A DNA stretch of 64,000 nucleotides from Ptychodera flava (GCF_041260155.1 NC_091944.1:15697272-15761271), one strand, 5' to 3'. Counted from the stretch's first letter, positions 1 through 10,845 are shown. The notes: generated by a model from the letters alone, not told the origin. Numbers and translations: made by a program.

Positions 1-688
1 GTGTTCATATTGTTAACACTAGTGTTCATAATGTTAACAATGATGTTCTAAACCTGAACACTATGTGTTAACAACGATCTCCTTCAAGTGTTCAAAAACT
101 CAGCATCACAGAAATTTTACAATACTGTGAAACAATTAACAGTCTTTTGTGTTTTTTTCTTTACAATGGCTATATTAAATTTACTATTGCTTCACTGTCC
201 GGCAAAAGTACACGGATTTTGGTGTAACGAATTTCACACTAAGTGAAAAATATTTCCGGCCTACAATTGCTGAAAGCATGTTTTTTCTAAACAAGGAAGT
301 ATACAAAATAATTTTACACGTTTATTACGGGTTGAAAGTTTAAAAATTAGAAAAGAAAATCAGAAAACCACCATGAACGTTTTAATTTTAACATCGGCGT
401 GCAAGGGGCGTTCTACTTCTTAACACTTGGTGTTCAAGTTTGGTGTCTTTTCCTATCCCATGATGCATCAAAACGGAAGTTGCGACATTTTTCTTGTAAG
501 CGCACCCTGAAGTCGTGATCGTGCGGAAGCAAGACCAGAAAGGGTAAGTTTCCTCTCCAAAATAGTAAAAGGTATTAGATTTTTGAAGCATCTATATTAT
601 CGTCCTTTGAAATTAATTGTATTGTACCTTTAAATAGCTTAACTACGCGAAGAACCCTTTTTTCTTTCAGTGCTGCTATACCAACAAC

Positions 689-838
689 TAGCTGTGACTA
701 CGCAGTGGTACTTTTGGCCATGGCCTATCGATCGATCTCACTCGGGTCAAGGGTCATCGCAATACAACTGTAGTGATAACCCTTGACCTGAGCGCGATCG
801 ATACGCCTTACATAGCTACCGCTGCGTAATCACAGCTA
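689..838. repeat. 150-bp hairpin (MITE-like inverted repeat)
   Basis: The two halves are imperfect reverse complements. The left arm begins TAGCTGTGACTACGCAG and the right arm ends CTGCGTAATCACAGCTA; the inner parts (GTCAAGGGT and ACCCTTGAC) also pair. There is no coding potential. It is a palindromic MITE or foldback repeat inside the larger 1-3305 segment. Confidence 0.75.
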
Positions 839-1097
839 ACATATGTCTTTTAGTAAACACAATCGCATGTAAAACATCAGTTAAACATCGTAGAGTATAC
901 AATGTATTGTTTCAGCATATGAGAGTTTGGCTTTTTAATTTTAATCAGTTGATGACAAGAAGCAGCAAATATTTTGTAACAGTATTGAAGAGAGGCACTG
1001 TATATAAAAGTCTCCACTTTTCCTTATAATAATCAGCCCCTTGTCTTACATTTAAAGTTTCATCTCGCCATATTACCTATTGTTGCATTTTTATTAG

Positions 1098-1225
1098 GAT
1101 GTAAAAAGTTGGATTTAACTGAAAATCGAAGAGTTGTTATAGAAGCTGGTGGTACAGATAACGAAGAAGATGAGTGTACAGGTAGCTGTCTGGAAACAAG
1201 CTTGAGAAACTCAGCTCATCTCTAA
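1098..1225 (+). pseudogene. Possible terminal exon of an unidentified protein
   Basis: A pyrimidine-rich stretch ending TTTTTATTAG precedes an open frame of 42 codons that ends in TAA at 1223-1225. The translation is hydrophilic and acidic in the middle (GGTDNEEDEC) and resembles no family I know. It lies between the two motif arrays of the 1-3305 segment and could be a leftover exon of that element's own gene. No upstream exon joins it convincingly and no start codon is visible. It may equally be chance. Confidence 0.2.
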
Positions 1226-1305
1226 TGTAGATTTAAACTTCCAAGGGTCAGTAACTGAATTTTGATAAATTTCTGTATTCTTGTTCTGAATTAATCTAAG
1301 CTTTG

Positions 1306-1575
1306 GTAGCATGCTGTGATCAACTAAATGTTGCTGGAGAATAAGCTTTCACAGACGTGTAGTCTCCCTTAGTTAAATTAAAGCTGAAAGCGACAGACCA
1401 TTCAGAGTAAAAATGTCCACTCTGAATTACTGATTTTTCTGAAATTTTCACTCTGAATTTTCTGTCACTTTCTGCTTCAATTTTTCATCCCCCCCCCCCT
1501 TGCATCTGATGAAGGAGACTTCACGTACTTTGAAACCTATGCCCTTGTAACATTTAGTTGATCATAGCTTGCTAC
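1306..1575. repeat. 270-bp palindromic MITE
   Basis: The ends are imperfect inverted repeats: GTAGCATGCTGTGATCAACT at the left pairs with AGTTGATCATAGCTTGCTAC at the right. Pairing continues inward (TGTAGTCTCC with GGAGACTTCACG; ACTCTGAATT in both arms). A run of ten C bases lies in the right arm. No ORF. Confidence 0.75.
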
Positions 1576-1769
1576 AAAACCGTAAATTATTTTGTATTGT
1601 AGCTCAACACGTCTCTTGTACTTAGCAACTGGTTTTTAGCTTTGCTGTCAGCTAAATAGATGGATGTGTAGCATTGTCCTCAAATTTGTACTTCCAAAGT
1701 TTTTCTTCAAAACAGCCTGTGCGAATCCTTTAATATTTGGATTACAGGTCCCAAGGGATTACCCTAATC

Positions 1770-2250
1770 AGATATGTTCAAATTATGATGAAATATGCAA
1801 ATTTATATTTTTGAGGCTAATTTTGCTATTTTTTGGAAAAATCTTCTTCTCTTTTACTGACGTCTTCAATATTTTGTAAACATGTCCCTAAAAATGACCA
1901 TCACAGATGTGCTAGTTGTGATGAAATATTCAAATTTTTATATTTCATGGCAATTTTTGTCAATTTTGGTCAAACAATCTTTAAAAAAATCTTTTTCAAA
2001 ACTGCTAATCGAACAGCTTTGATATTTAGGACATAGATCTCTCTACTGGTAGTCTTTTTCAGATTGTTCAAATTATGCAGAAATTTGCAACTTTGTGTTT
2101 TTAGGACATTAAAGACATTTCAGACATTTTTAAGACATTGGAATTACCAAAATGTGATATATTCAAGTTATGATGAAATGTACATTTTTTCATTTTAAGG
2201 GTGATTTTTACCATTTTTTAGTAAAACAAAATTGTATAAAAATTAATAGC
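1770..2250. repeat. Degenerate AT-rich tandem repeat, units about 95-155 bp
   Basis: Four diverged copies of a unit with the core 'TTCAAATTATGATGAAATATG' (one base changed or missing between copies) begin near 1778, 1910, 2065 and 2160. Each is followed by a T-rich stretch. Short open frames here are by-products of the repeat. No gene is seen between 2250 and the array at 2935. Confidence 0.5.
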
Positions 2251-3305
2251 AGGGTACACCAGAATTTGAAAGGTTTTTACGAATATGTTTTAAATTTCTG
2301 AGAAGTATATTTTGAAATGTCACCCATTTATTTCAGGGTTTATTTAAAGATATTACAAACAAACAAACCTTTTTGTTTATGAAGGACTTTGTTGGACAAG
2401 GAAATAGGTTTTACCCTGCCAAGGACCCACTTTCCCCACTTTCTGCATGTTGTGCCTTACTGTGACACTTTGACAACTTGACATGTTGTGTTTACTTTAG
2501 TGTAGACAACTATATACCATGTGCACCAGAGAAGCCTTGACTAACTTCTTTTTTCTTCAAAATTTACTATTGTCCATATAGGATGAAATGTCTTTAAGAA
2601 ACCATCTTACAAAAATGGAGTATGCATTTCATACATATACGTCTTTTCAAGACAAGAAGTATGCCAAATTTTGAGCTTTTTCAGATGATTTTTGTACGTT
2701 TTAAACAAGTATGAACATAAAACGTAATCCACAATATGGTGATTTTTATTGCTTATATTTTTGATAGGGAGGTATTAACACTGTTGTTTTGTTCCTCTGA
2801 CAAACTTTACATACAAAGTTGCAATGTTTATTTACCCATTTTACAGTAAATTATTGTTACTCTGAAATGTTTCGTGTATTTTTAGAATAAAATAATTTAC
2901 AGGAAATCAATGGTCTGTAATGTTATTTCAAGGCTTGAACACCCCGTGAACGCCCAAAATTAAAGGTGTTCAACAAGCGCGCATCATGTGTTCTAGCCTT
3001 TAACACACTTATCGTTGAACGGCGTCCATGCGTTCAAAAAGTGTTACAGTCCTTTGAACGCGTAAAAGCGTTCAATTTTTGAACACATTTCCTGTGCAAC
3101 GTGTGTTCAGATATGGAACACCATGGTGTTCAATATAATGTCTGATGAACACGTAGCGTTCAAAATCTGCACACATGTGTTCAAAAATTGAACGTTGGTT
3201 GAACACGTAGTGTTAAATTTCTGAACGTCTAGACGCGTTCAAAAAGTGTTACAAAAAGGCGTTTAATTGGTGTTCTATCCTTGAACACTTAACTTTACAG
3301 TGTTG

Positions 3306-3412
3306 GTGAAGTATGAATACCCTTCAGCATGGCTAAAATACGGCAGCTAGGATTGTCAACCATTCCCCAAATCCGACTTGACTACAAATTTACACCTTTC
3401 TTGTGACATAAA
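3306..3412. repeat. Dispersed repeat, copy 1 (partner at 13803-13990)
   Basis: The segment GAAGTATGAATACCCTTCAGC and the following ACGGCAGCTAGGATTGT are recognisably the same as 13806-13830 and 13926-13945, with an extra ~85 bases in the second copy. The start coincides with the right edge of the GTGTTCA array, which helps place that element's boundary. Confidence 0.5.
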
Positions 3413-3639
3413 ATAATCTCCACGACTAAGCTCAGTCATATGTCAGTCATAAGATCTCTAAAGCTGCTCAAACCTGCATGAATATGAAGTGACCAAACTC
3501 AAAAACAGTAAATTGTCTTGTGTAAGTACAGACTGGAAATATTCAGGGGGTGGGATGTGTTTTCTACTCTTCAGCTTCGAAATTACCTTCTGTATGACGA
3601 CACGTCTACAGTTTAATGGCGAAAAGAAAAGGCACATAA

Positions 3640-3915
3640 GGGAGCATTCGTTTTTTTTACGGGAAAGGGGTGTGGTCGGTGGAACTTAAGCTACAAATGA
3701 AATACAAAAAGTGACCCCCTCCAAATTAAATTTCCAAACTTTGACCGCCAAATTCATAAATTGTAAAATGTAAACCCCCTTTCCCAAAAAATGTTCATTT
3801 GATTTGATTCATTAATCCTGCGCCCGAAGGCTCTGGGGTGAAAATAGTGACCCTTCTAAAGTGTTTGCAAGAAAAAGAGTGACCCTGCCAAATTTTCATG
3901 CACAAAAAGCAGTGA
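3640..3915 (+). mobile_element. Harbinger-like element end, partial copy
   Basis: The segment begins TAA-GGGAGCATTCG, the same terminus as the 8580-11062 element. It continues through the same G/C-rich blocks (GACCCCCT, ACAAATGAAAT, GATTTGATTCATTAA), here reading inward from the terminus. Only this end is present; no matching right end was found nearby. Confidence 0.6.
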
Positions 3916-4800
3916 ACCTCCCCAGATGTCGCAGTCTGCATCAATAATATCTTAATTGACATGTAATTTCTCATTTGACCTTTGGACTTTCAGAGAATCC
4001 TTTTTGAACCTTACAAACAATCACTTGGGTGAAATTCCATTATCATATATGTTGTTCACATCTGCTCTTTCAAACACCCTATTCTCATCACGTGCATTTA
4101 TATCACTAAACATTTGTGAAAGCACAGTTTTAGCTAGTTTTGCATTGTAAAAAAATATTCATAGTTTCCTCATAATCTACAATGTGTAGGGATTCAACAT
4201 TTCAGTGAAATTCCTTACACACCACATGCAAAAAAAATCGAGCTTTTTTCAGTATTCGAATGTTATAAAAGTTATGTCGTGAACATGGAATGGCACTTAT
4301 TTCTTGGTCAACTTGAAACTTTTATTTTTGTGAACGAAAGTGCTCTTTTCTGCTTGTTACCACCTGTTCAGACAGAATAAAGCCATATTCATATTCCGTT
4401 TTATATACTTTTTGGTCACTGTCGTTTATTTTTGAAAATTTGACCTCAATCATTAATTGTAAGAGTCATTCCACTGATTGCCACCGACCCCTCTCCCCAT
4501 AAAAAACATATTCTCCTAATGTACATTGACCTGTGCACGATCCTGCCCCGAGAAAAAACACAGCTTATCGCTGTGTCATAGATATCTATATATGATTTCG
4601 ATTGACTGATTGTGTCCATGTAAATACACATGTCAGACCAGATATGGAGTGCACATGCTCACGTGTGTAGTAGTGGGTCAAGGCTGCCATTTAGTTCAAC
4701 TAGTCTTTATCATAGAGTGGTATTTGACATGAGCATATGTAGCAAGTTTCATTAATTTTTGTGATTAACTACAGGATATGGTAATTAGTGACTGATGAGT
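3916..4800. other. No gene seen
   Basis: AT-rich sequence with only short open frames lacking splice signals or recognisable protein. I see no repeat partner within the window. Confidence 0.5.
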
Positions 4801-4814
4801 TTATCCATTGATTG

Positions 4815-5225
4815 CAACTTACATCTTATCAAAAACCACAGAGTTTCGTATATTCCAGATACAATATGTTATTTCTGAGATTGAATCATCAATGTGTGCT
4901 CCAGTTATTGCCATTTTTTTCAAGTCAGTGTCTTCATGTAGTCCATGCTCTTTTATTAAGAACAGTTTGCATTTATCCCATAGTTCGTTTGCATATCTGC
5001 AATCAAAACTTGCATATTCAATGTCTATTCGTCCCAGCAGTTGTAGCATTTCCAATCTATAACTTTGAAAATTTTTGCCAAAATTTCTGTGACTAAACCT
5101 CTATGATATATCTTCCAGTTAAGGTCATTTACCACATTGCTGACAATTTTTTCTGAATTTCAAAGTCGGAATAAGGATTTTTTATAGTTATCCCAATTAA
5201 TATTTAAAGTTTCTGTCCAGTCACA
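4815..5225 (-). mobile_element. LINE (non-LTR retrotransposon) fragment: C-terminal end of the reverse-transcriptase ORF
   Basis: Reading on the minus strand, two overlapping frames give the zinc-binding tail typical of many LINE polymerases. One frame carries LNWKIYHRGLVTEIL and the Cys pair CYNCWDE. The next frame carries DIEYASFDCRYANELWDKCK (the usual E-x-x-x-H-F-x-x-C-x-x-x-x-x-x-W pattern, with Tyr where His is common), then a segment ending IWNIRNSVVF, a frequent end of this domain. One frameshift separates the halves near 5040 and an in-frame stop lies upstream, so the copy is dead. The clade (L1/Tx1-like or other) is not resolved. Confidence 0.6.
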
Positions 5226-5239
5226 CTCCATACATATAC

Positions 5240-5744
5240 ATGGTACTTATAGTGCCGATATTGTGAAACAATCATTTCACTAACATATTCACCCTCCACC
5301 CAGCGGTGGCGCTATCACTAGCCTCTTTCACCACAGGACTGAGCTGACAAAGGCATGAAAAATCCAGCATTCAGTACTCAGCAGTCCTTTCTTTCACTGG
5401 TTCAGATTATACCATCAACACTGCGAGCTGTTAATTAACATGGCTCTGCTGAATGTCTTACAGCACAGTCAAATGTCTGTCACTTTAATATCTGCACGTT
5501 TTATCAAAATTGTTGAACAAACTTCAGAATTGTATCACTAATTACAATATAAAAATTAGCATTTAATTGGCATGATGCTCCAAATACTATGATTTCGTGC
5601 ATATTACATGTCTCATCGTATTTAGTGCAGTGAATCTTGATATATTACACTATGGTCATCGTGTGTCCCATAGACAACCATGTAACAAAAAAATTATAAC
5701 TTTGATAAATTCATTAATATGCATACCATGCCAACCAGAATCTA
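5240..5744. other. No gene seen
   Basis: Non-coding AT-rich sequence after the LINE fragment. It contains a short palindrome CCACCCAGCGGTGG near 5294 and nothing else I can name. Confidence 0.5.
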
Positions 5745-5960
5745 ATCACTTCTTGCCATTTGATATCTGAAGCTACGTACAAAATTAGGTTGAAATCTGT
5801 CCTGCTGTTCTTGAGATATCGTGTATACAGACAGACAGAAAGACACACACACACTGACACCGCTTTTCATAAGCCAACGAGTGTGACACACGTATGTAAA
5901 CTCAAAATGGGGGAAAAACAATCCGTTCACTATTTCGTACGCAGACTCACCCCAGGGTAT
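5745..5960 (-). repeat. Dispersed repeat with CAGA/TGTC tract, copy 1 (partner 58590-58860)
   Basis: Read on the minus strand this contains GTCTGTCTG, then ATATCTCAAGAAC, then AAATGGCAAGAAGTGATTAG. The same order occurs on the plus strand at 58653-58820 (TGTCTGTC, ATATCTCAAAAACGG, AAATGGCAAGAACTGATTAG). The two are members of one diverged interspersed family with a TGTC microsatellite inside. Confidence 0.6.
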
Positions 5961-6390
5961 CCCTGAGTAAGCCGTATAAAGTATGATTCAGGTGCAGTCA
6001 ACTTAAAATAGGGTCAATTTTAAGAAATCACGACATGTTTCGAAGGCTGATATACTGGTTTTACATATTTTTGACTTTGACCTTAAAATTTCGAGAGAAA
6101 AGTGGAGCTGTTCGTAACTGCCTTCTTGTATGGCATATGGCATGCCATTCCACTGAAAAGAGCTATCTGACTGTTATACTTATCATTTCAATCTTTGGAC
6201 ATTGCTCCCTCTACGTTACGCCCCGAAGTTCTATGAGCCATCTCTAACTAAATTGAATGACAGGACACAAATTCCAAAGGAAATGTATCAGCAAGAACTA
6301 ATGTGAGAACAAGCTATTGACGGCTGTCGTTTTCACCGCTTGATCCAGGGCTTGGGCGCGTGCACGGTCTAATCTGGTCCCCTGCCAGTC
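5961..6390. other. No gene seen
   Basis: Unannotated sequence between two repeats. The one 70-codon open frame has no recognisable domain and no splice context. Confidence 0.45.
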
Positions 6391-6487
6391 TAGTCTCTGT
6401 TTACCAGACTGCAGTGGGGTTCTTCTTCCGGCCGTGTGGGCGGCCGGAAGAAGAGCCCCACTGCAGTTTGGGTAAACCGAGACTACT
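6391..6487. repeat. 97-bp strong hairpin
   Basis: Near-perfect inverted repeat: TCTGTTTACCAGACTGCAGT pairs with ACTGCAGTTTGGGTAAACCG, and TTCTTCCGGCCG pairs with CGGCCGGAAGAA around a 6-base loop. Similar short segments (AGTCTGGTTCCCTGCC and AATCTGGTCCCCTGCC) lie just outside both arms in the same orientation. Confidence 0.75.
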
Positions 6488-6572
6488 GCGAGTCTGGTTC
6501 CCTGCCCCATTTCTACCGCTGGCTGCGCTGCTCACGAAAATAGGCCTATTTCGTATCAGGGCATGAGACCTG

Positions 6573-6640
6573 AGTCAGTGCGCGGTCAACGACTCGGAGA
6601 CTCTCCAGCTGGTTTAGAATTATCCACTCCGCCCAACAAT
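6573..6640 (-). repeat. Short dispersed repeat, copy 1 (partner 27180-27260)
   Basis: On the minus strand GTGGATAATTCTAAACCAGC and GAGAGTCTCCGAGTCGTTG match 27190-27232 on the plus strand (GTGGATAATTCTAACCTAGC and GAGAGTCTCCGAGTCGTTG). The element may be tRNA-like (TGGATAA, GAGTCGTTG), but no full cloverleaf is apparent. Confidence 0.5.
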
Positions 6641-6964
6641 CTGTATGTGGAGATTGTGGATTCACCTTCTGTAAATTCCACATTTTAGCTGTATAATACG
6701 TGTTTTGTTTTAGTTTGTTTTCGCTTGCAGCTTGTGATGAAAACACGACAGCGAATGACGTCATCGATACGAAAAAGCGGTGAACCTAATTCTCAAGGTG
6801 AGGTTAACAAATGTTAAAACAAAACTTCACAACGGTATAATTGCATAAAAAATCGCACAATTTTGTAAAGCATGGATGATTAGATTGGATCATCTTTGTC
6901 GCACATAACAAGTTTTAAAAAAGGTAAGAACTGATTAATATTGGCGCGTCTGGCCACAGGCGAA

Positions 6965-7400
6965 ATAAACATTAATAGTCTAAAAATAAATATTATTTTC
7001 GTGATTATTAAAAATAATAATCTTAATTATGACAATTGATATAATCAAAAGCAAGTTAGTATTTCAACCAGATCGATCTTCCCTTTTGCGGAGCAGGACT
7101 CGATACAAACGCTGTATATGTATGAGTTGTGTATGAGGCCGGCTGGCCAGGCGTCCAATGTACTAGAAGTGTATTGGACGCTCTCGCCGGCCGGCAACAA
7201 TTAATCTGCAAACCTGCGTGAGCATTGCCAGGGAACAATACACCCGTTATTAGCCAGAGAACAGGCGACCTAGACATTAATAGTCTAAAAGTATGATATT
7301 ATTTTCGTAATAATGAAAAATAATAAATCGTAATTACGAAAGTTGATATCACCAAAACCAAGTTTGTATCTCATCCGGGTTGAGCTTACTTTCTGCGATT
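6965..7400. repeat. Direct repeat pair about 303 bp apart, with a hairpin between
   Basis: CATTAATAGTCTAAAA occurs at 6971 and 7274. Each is followed by the same ~110-bp diverged segment (TATTATTTTCGT, AATAATAAT, AAGTTGATAT, CAAGTT). Between them, 7138-7195 forms a hairpin (GCCGGC...GGCGTCCAAT pairing with ATTGGACGC...GCCGGC). This looks like a tandem or nested MITE arrangement. Confidence 0.55.
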
Positions 7401-7564
7401 CAAAAATGAAAGTATCTCCTGGATGACGGGCAGTTTTACTCATTAAATGAAAGTATTCCGCGTAAGTAAAACACAAATAGCGCAGAAATTAATGCAATTT
7501 GTTACAATAATTTTGATCTATCTACGTTAAAAGAAAAATAAGAAGACTGTTCATGTGATAAATA

Positions 7565-7721
7565 TATAATCCCATGGTATTTTTCTCTGTTTCACGTCAT
7601 CGTATCATTAATCGTGTTTTTCGCAGAGCCCCACAACTTCTCGCCTTCGGCTCGAAGTTGTACGGCTCCGGGAAAAAAAGACTCGTATACGATGACGTCA
7701 AACAGAGGAAAATACCATGGG

Positions 7722-7727
<6 letters not shown>
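7565..7727. repeat. 163-bp hairpin MITE beginning TATAATCCCATGG
   Basis: Long inverted repeat. TATAATCCCATGGTATTTTT pairs with AAAATACCATGGGATTATA; CTCTGTTT and ACGTCATCGTA pair with TACGATGACGTCAAACAG; the centre (ACAACTTC / GAAGTTGT around CTCGCCTTCGGCTC) pairs too. It is immediately followed by a (TA)n microsatellite, which is common beside TA-targeting MITEs. Confidence 0.8.
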
Positions 7728-7784
<57 letters not shown>

Positions 7785-7803
7785 CACTTGTAATTGCCAC
7801 TTG

Positions 7804-7881
<78 letters not shown>

Positions 7882-7920
7882 TTATATATATTACACATGT
7901 AATTGCCACTTACAAAGGTT
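7722..7920. repeat. (TA)n microsatellite in two blocks with a duplicated spacer
   Basis: Two long TA runs (about 7724-7782 and 7810-7888) are each followed by ATTACACNTGTAATTGCCAC, TTRCAAAGG. The spacer duplication implies slippage or unequal exchange copied the block. Open frames of repeated Tyr-Ile here are artefacts. Confidence 0.85.
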
Positions 7921-8281
7921 GATGTTTCTCTTGTTTGCGTAGAGCTGTCGCTAATGATGTCACTGCTGTGTCATTCATATCCAAAAATAAATATTTGTCC
8001 TCAAATTTAGGAACATCCTCATTCAAGAACGGCAAAAACACAACTTAATAGCCGACCGCTAATGTTACAACGAACACTTAAGGACATGTTGATGGCTTAG
8101 ACTAACAGCTGAAACAACAGCCATGCATGCAACACTGACAAAATTTGTCCGGATTTAAATTCGGGGTGCATTGTCCGATGTCGCGCTCGTGCGGGCATAT
8201 TTAGCTACAAATCTGTAACCGCTACAAACAGCACTATTACGCGAAATGAGTTGTCACTATGTTTTCTGTTCTTTTCTCCAG
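7921..8281. other. No gene seen upstream of the GTPase-like exon
   Basis: No repeat partner or coding frame is recognised. It ends in a polypyrimidine stretch TTCTTTTCTCCAG that looks like a splice acceptor for the fragment at 8282. Confidence 0.4.
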
Positions 8282-8567
8282 GGGATCGCGCCATCCCGCT
8301 ATTCGTGATCCTGACACATTGCGACGAGGATGATGGAGACAGTTGCAGAAGGGGATCGCAGCGAGCCGGGTCTTCCGAATTTCCAACAATCACCAGGACA
8401 AGTATGAAGCGCAGCATCCGACGGCTCATCAGCATACCTTATCGGCACTCTGGAAAATTCTGTCCGTATCGAAGATCTTCAAAGAAGACGGTAGAGTGCC
8501 GTTGGAAAACGAGAAACGGGAACCGTCAAATCGCACTAGCGGTTTTCGTGCACGAATTCCGCACTGA
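8282..8567 (+). pseudogene. Broken GTPase-like exon, possibly IFI44-like
   Basis: An acceptor-like CTTTTCTCCAG precedes a frame reading DRAIPLFVILTHCDEDDGD. The pattern hydrophobic-L-T-H-x-D is typical of the base-recognition strand of P-loop GTPases. After a frame change near 8340 the other frame continues as GIAASRVFRISNNHQDKYEA and then HTLSALWKILSVSKIF, ending in TGA at 8565-8567. The order 'LTHxD ... F-x-x-x-N-x-H ... L-x-A-L-x-x-I-L' is what I know from the end of the GTPase domain of interferon-induced protein 44 relatives, which are abundant in invertebrate deuterostomes. No P-loop exon is visible upstream. The single frameshift suggests a pseudogene exon or a sequence error. The family name is an inference. 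Confidence 0.35.
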
Positions 8568-8888
8568 GTGGTCAGCTAAGGGAGCATTCGTTATTTACGG
8601 GGAGGGGGGTTGGTGGAAATCAGGGGGGGGTTGACTTTTACAAAACCGCTTTTTAGGGGGGGTCAAGTTTTACAATCAATGATTGAAGGGGGGGTCAAAT
8701 TTTACAAAGGTTTGTATTGAGTTATGGAAAACAAAATTGACTTTGGAATTTCACCGAAATGTTGCTTGTGTAACCGATGTTTCGAGACGGCAGAATAATA
8801 ACCGACCGAAGCTCAGCCAAATTTATTTCTCTAGCAGGGCCAACAAGTCCGAGACTGACGTTAACCTCTCTAGAGCAGCAACAGAGCA

Positions 8889-9290
8889 TGTAGCCCTGAG
8901 TACAGGTCTGTGTGTTCCTGGCGTATACGGCCTCGCTCCACCACAGCCCTGCAACGGTCTGTGGAGATAACTTGGGTCTCTGCAGCGAGATTCAAAATGG
9001 GGATCTCCATGGGTAAACAACTTGTCGATTTTGTTATGTTTCAGAAAATGAGCGTTTAGAGAAGTCAATCGCATCTTTTCTGGGATTGGTTAGGAGGTAA
9101 AGGTAGGCAGGGAAAAGATTTTGCCCCAATAGAGCAGAATTTCGGCCAAAAAGACCCTTTAGTCTTCATTGCGGTCCAGATCCAGGCCGCAGAGACCTCA
9201 AGTCTGTTCAAAGACCATTGCAGGGCTTTGGTAGAGGCCATATAATGCTGGGAACACACGTGCACACACCTGTACGCAGGGCTACACAGC
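8889..9290. repeat. Nested foldback: ~110-bp inverted repeat with 170-bp loop
   Basis: On the plus strand 8889-8995 contains TGTAGCCCTGAGTACAGG, GGCCTC, AGCCCTGCAACGGTCT and GGTCTCTGC. The reverse complement of 9168-9290 contains TGTAGCCCTGCGTACAGG, GGCCTC, AGCCCTGCAATGGTCT and GGTCTCTGC in the same order. This is an old inverted duplication inside the Harbinger-like element. Confidence 0.6.
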
Positions 9291-10094
9291 GTTGGGCATG
9301 AAATGAGGAACCAACACACAGTCATATAATGTAACAAACAACTTCTGTATATTACTATATTGTGTCAAATATCGGGGTCTACATATAAAATAGTAAAACC
9401 GTACTTCAAAACTATAAATATTACTCCATGGTAACAGTAACCGTACTGATCGACCTCCCGACGGCAGGAGTCGAACACACTTTCAGAACAAACTCTGTTC
9501 AAACCCTTTCTAAATGCTTAACAATTTCTATGGAAAACTTAACGTTACCGCAGAGGTACCTCAGACTTGACCACGCGGCTGGGAAACACAAATAGTTCAC
9601 ACGCGACTTTAACTAATGTTCGATGATGAGCACAATTGTAAGTCCCGTGTAATGTCTGCACATGAAAGTCGGCGACAACACACGCAATTCACTGCTAAGC
9701 AGCGTCCAGTTCAGCTACCACGGAAGCAGCCAGATCTTTTGTTTACTTCCGGTCGGGACATGCCGAACTAATCTGAAGTCTTCCTCTGCTAAACTCCGCG
9801 CATCGACAAAAGTTCAGTGGAACGGTCACAAATAATGTTCTCATGACAATCTCAGACATCTGACTGAACTCATAAACGGAATAAAGTCCACAGTTAACAC
9901 ACAATTTGCTGCAGAAAGATCAGCTTTCAACTTGTGGTGATATTATCATCTTAGCGTGCCAGTGCGTATATTGCAAATATACGGCACGGCTTTCACTTGT
10001 GTGAGCAATGTTCGTTCCATCGACTAAAGTAGAGGATGGCGTAGGGTTTAAATAAACAGTCCGATCCGCATAAAATTCGATCTCTGCCACTCAC

Positions 10095-10308
10095 CAGTTT
10101 CTTTACATATCTGCTGACTTGAGTAAGACTCAAAATAGAGAAATATCTGATTTAAAAAGCACACGCTGACACTCAAACCTTCCAGTGCCAGTGCAGCATA
10201 CAACGTAAAACACTCTCTGGAAAGTTCCGTCTTGGACTCCCTAGGTATACAGTGATAACACACAAGAACTCCCAGGCAAAATAGAAAATACACAGGTCCT
10301 CCATACAT
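10095..10308 (-). CDS. Candidate first coding exon with a signal peptide, unidentified
   Basis: A minus-strand ATG at 10308 opens a frame of 71 codons starting MYGGPVYFLFCLGVLVC, which has the hydrophobic core of a secretion signal. The frame runs to a consensus donor (AAACTG then GTGAGT) at 10095/10094, beyond which it soon ends. Good signal peptide plus good donor suggests a real first exon, yet it lies wholly inside the Harbinger-like element and no second exon was found. The mature part (three Cys, no motif) is not recognised. It could be a captured host exon, an exon of the element's own gene, or chance. Confidence 0.3.
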
Positions 10309-10321
10309 AATCTATGAGAAG

Positions 10322-10845
10322 CTATGAATAATTTCTTTTAAATACAAAACTAGCTAAATCTGTGTATTTATAGACTCTTGATTATTGATATTAATGTACT
10401 TGATAAGACTAGGGTAGTTACCAGTGCATGTGTGAGCAAGAAATTTGATTTTGGAATTTCACCGAATTGTTAATTCACTATCTTGTCAGAGGAAACTATG
10501 AATAATTTTTTTCCATTACAAAACTAGTTAAATCTGTGTATTTATGTACGCTTGATTATTGATATTAATTTACTTAATTAGACTAGGGTGGCAACAAGTG
10601 GATGTTTGTGCAAGAAATTTGATTTTAGAATGTCACCAAAATGTTGATTCACTATCTTGTCTATATGGAAACTATGAATAACTTTTTTCCAATATAAAAC
10701 TAGGCAAATCTGTGTATTTATGTATTCTTGATTATTGATATTAGTGTACTTAATTAGACTAGAGCGATTACAAGTTCATGTGTGTGCAAAAAATTTGATT
10801 TTGGCATTTCACCAAAAATGTTGATTCTCTAGTATGTGAGGAAAC
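10322..10845. repeat. Three tandem copies of a ~175-bp AT-rich unit
   Basis: CTATGAATAA recurs at 10322, 10496 and 10672, spacing 174-176. Each is followed by AAACTAG, AAATCTGTGTATTTATG, TTGATTATTGATATTA, TTAGACTAG and GATTTTGGAATTTCACC. Two further copies without the transposon ends lie at 29010-29360 in a UGT intron, and a stub lies at 8725-8765. Confidence 0.85.

Larger units (their letters stand above)
1..3305. mobile_element. DNA-transposon-like segment with dense GTGTTC/GAACAC arrays; left end lies outside the window
   Basis: The first ~100 bases and especially 2935-3300 are packed with short motifs of the form GTGTTCA or TGAACAC in both orientations, about 20 in 370 bp at the right end. 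A few more lie at 400-450. Many DNA transposons carry such clustered subterminal transposase-binding repeats, so I read the segment as one element between two arrays. The right limit is near 3305, because sequence from 3306 matches another place in the window (13803-13990). I found no transposase. Only a small possible last exon (1098-1225) is visible inside. The superfamily is not determined. Confidence 0.45.

Noticed and set aside
5987-6004. CAGGTGCAGTCAAC resembling the end of the 42725 element
   Set aside because: Only ~14 bases match and no second end was found, so it may be chance.
7574-7942. Open frames of up to 122 codons on both strands rich in Tyr-Ile
   Set aside because: They are translations of (TA)n microsatellite and the adjoining hairpin.
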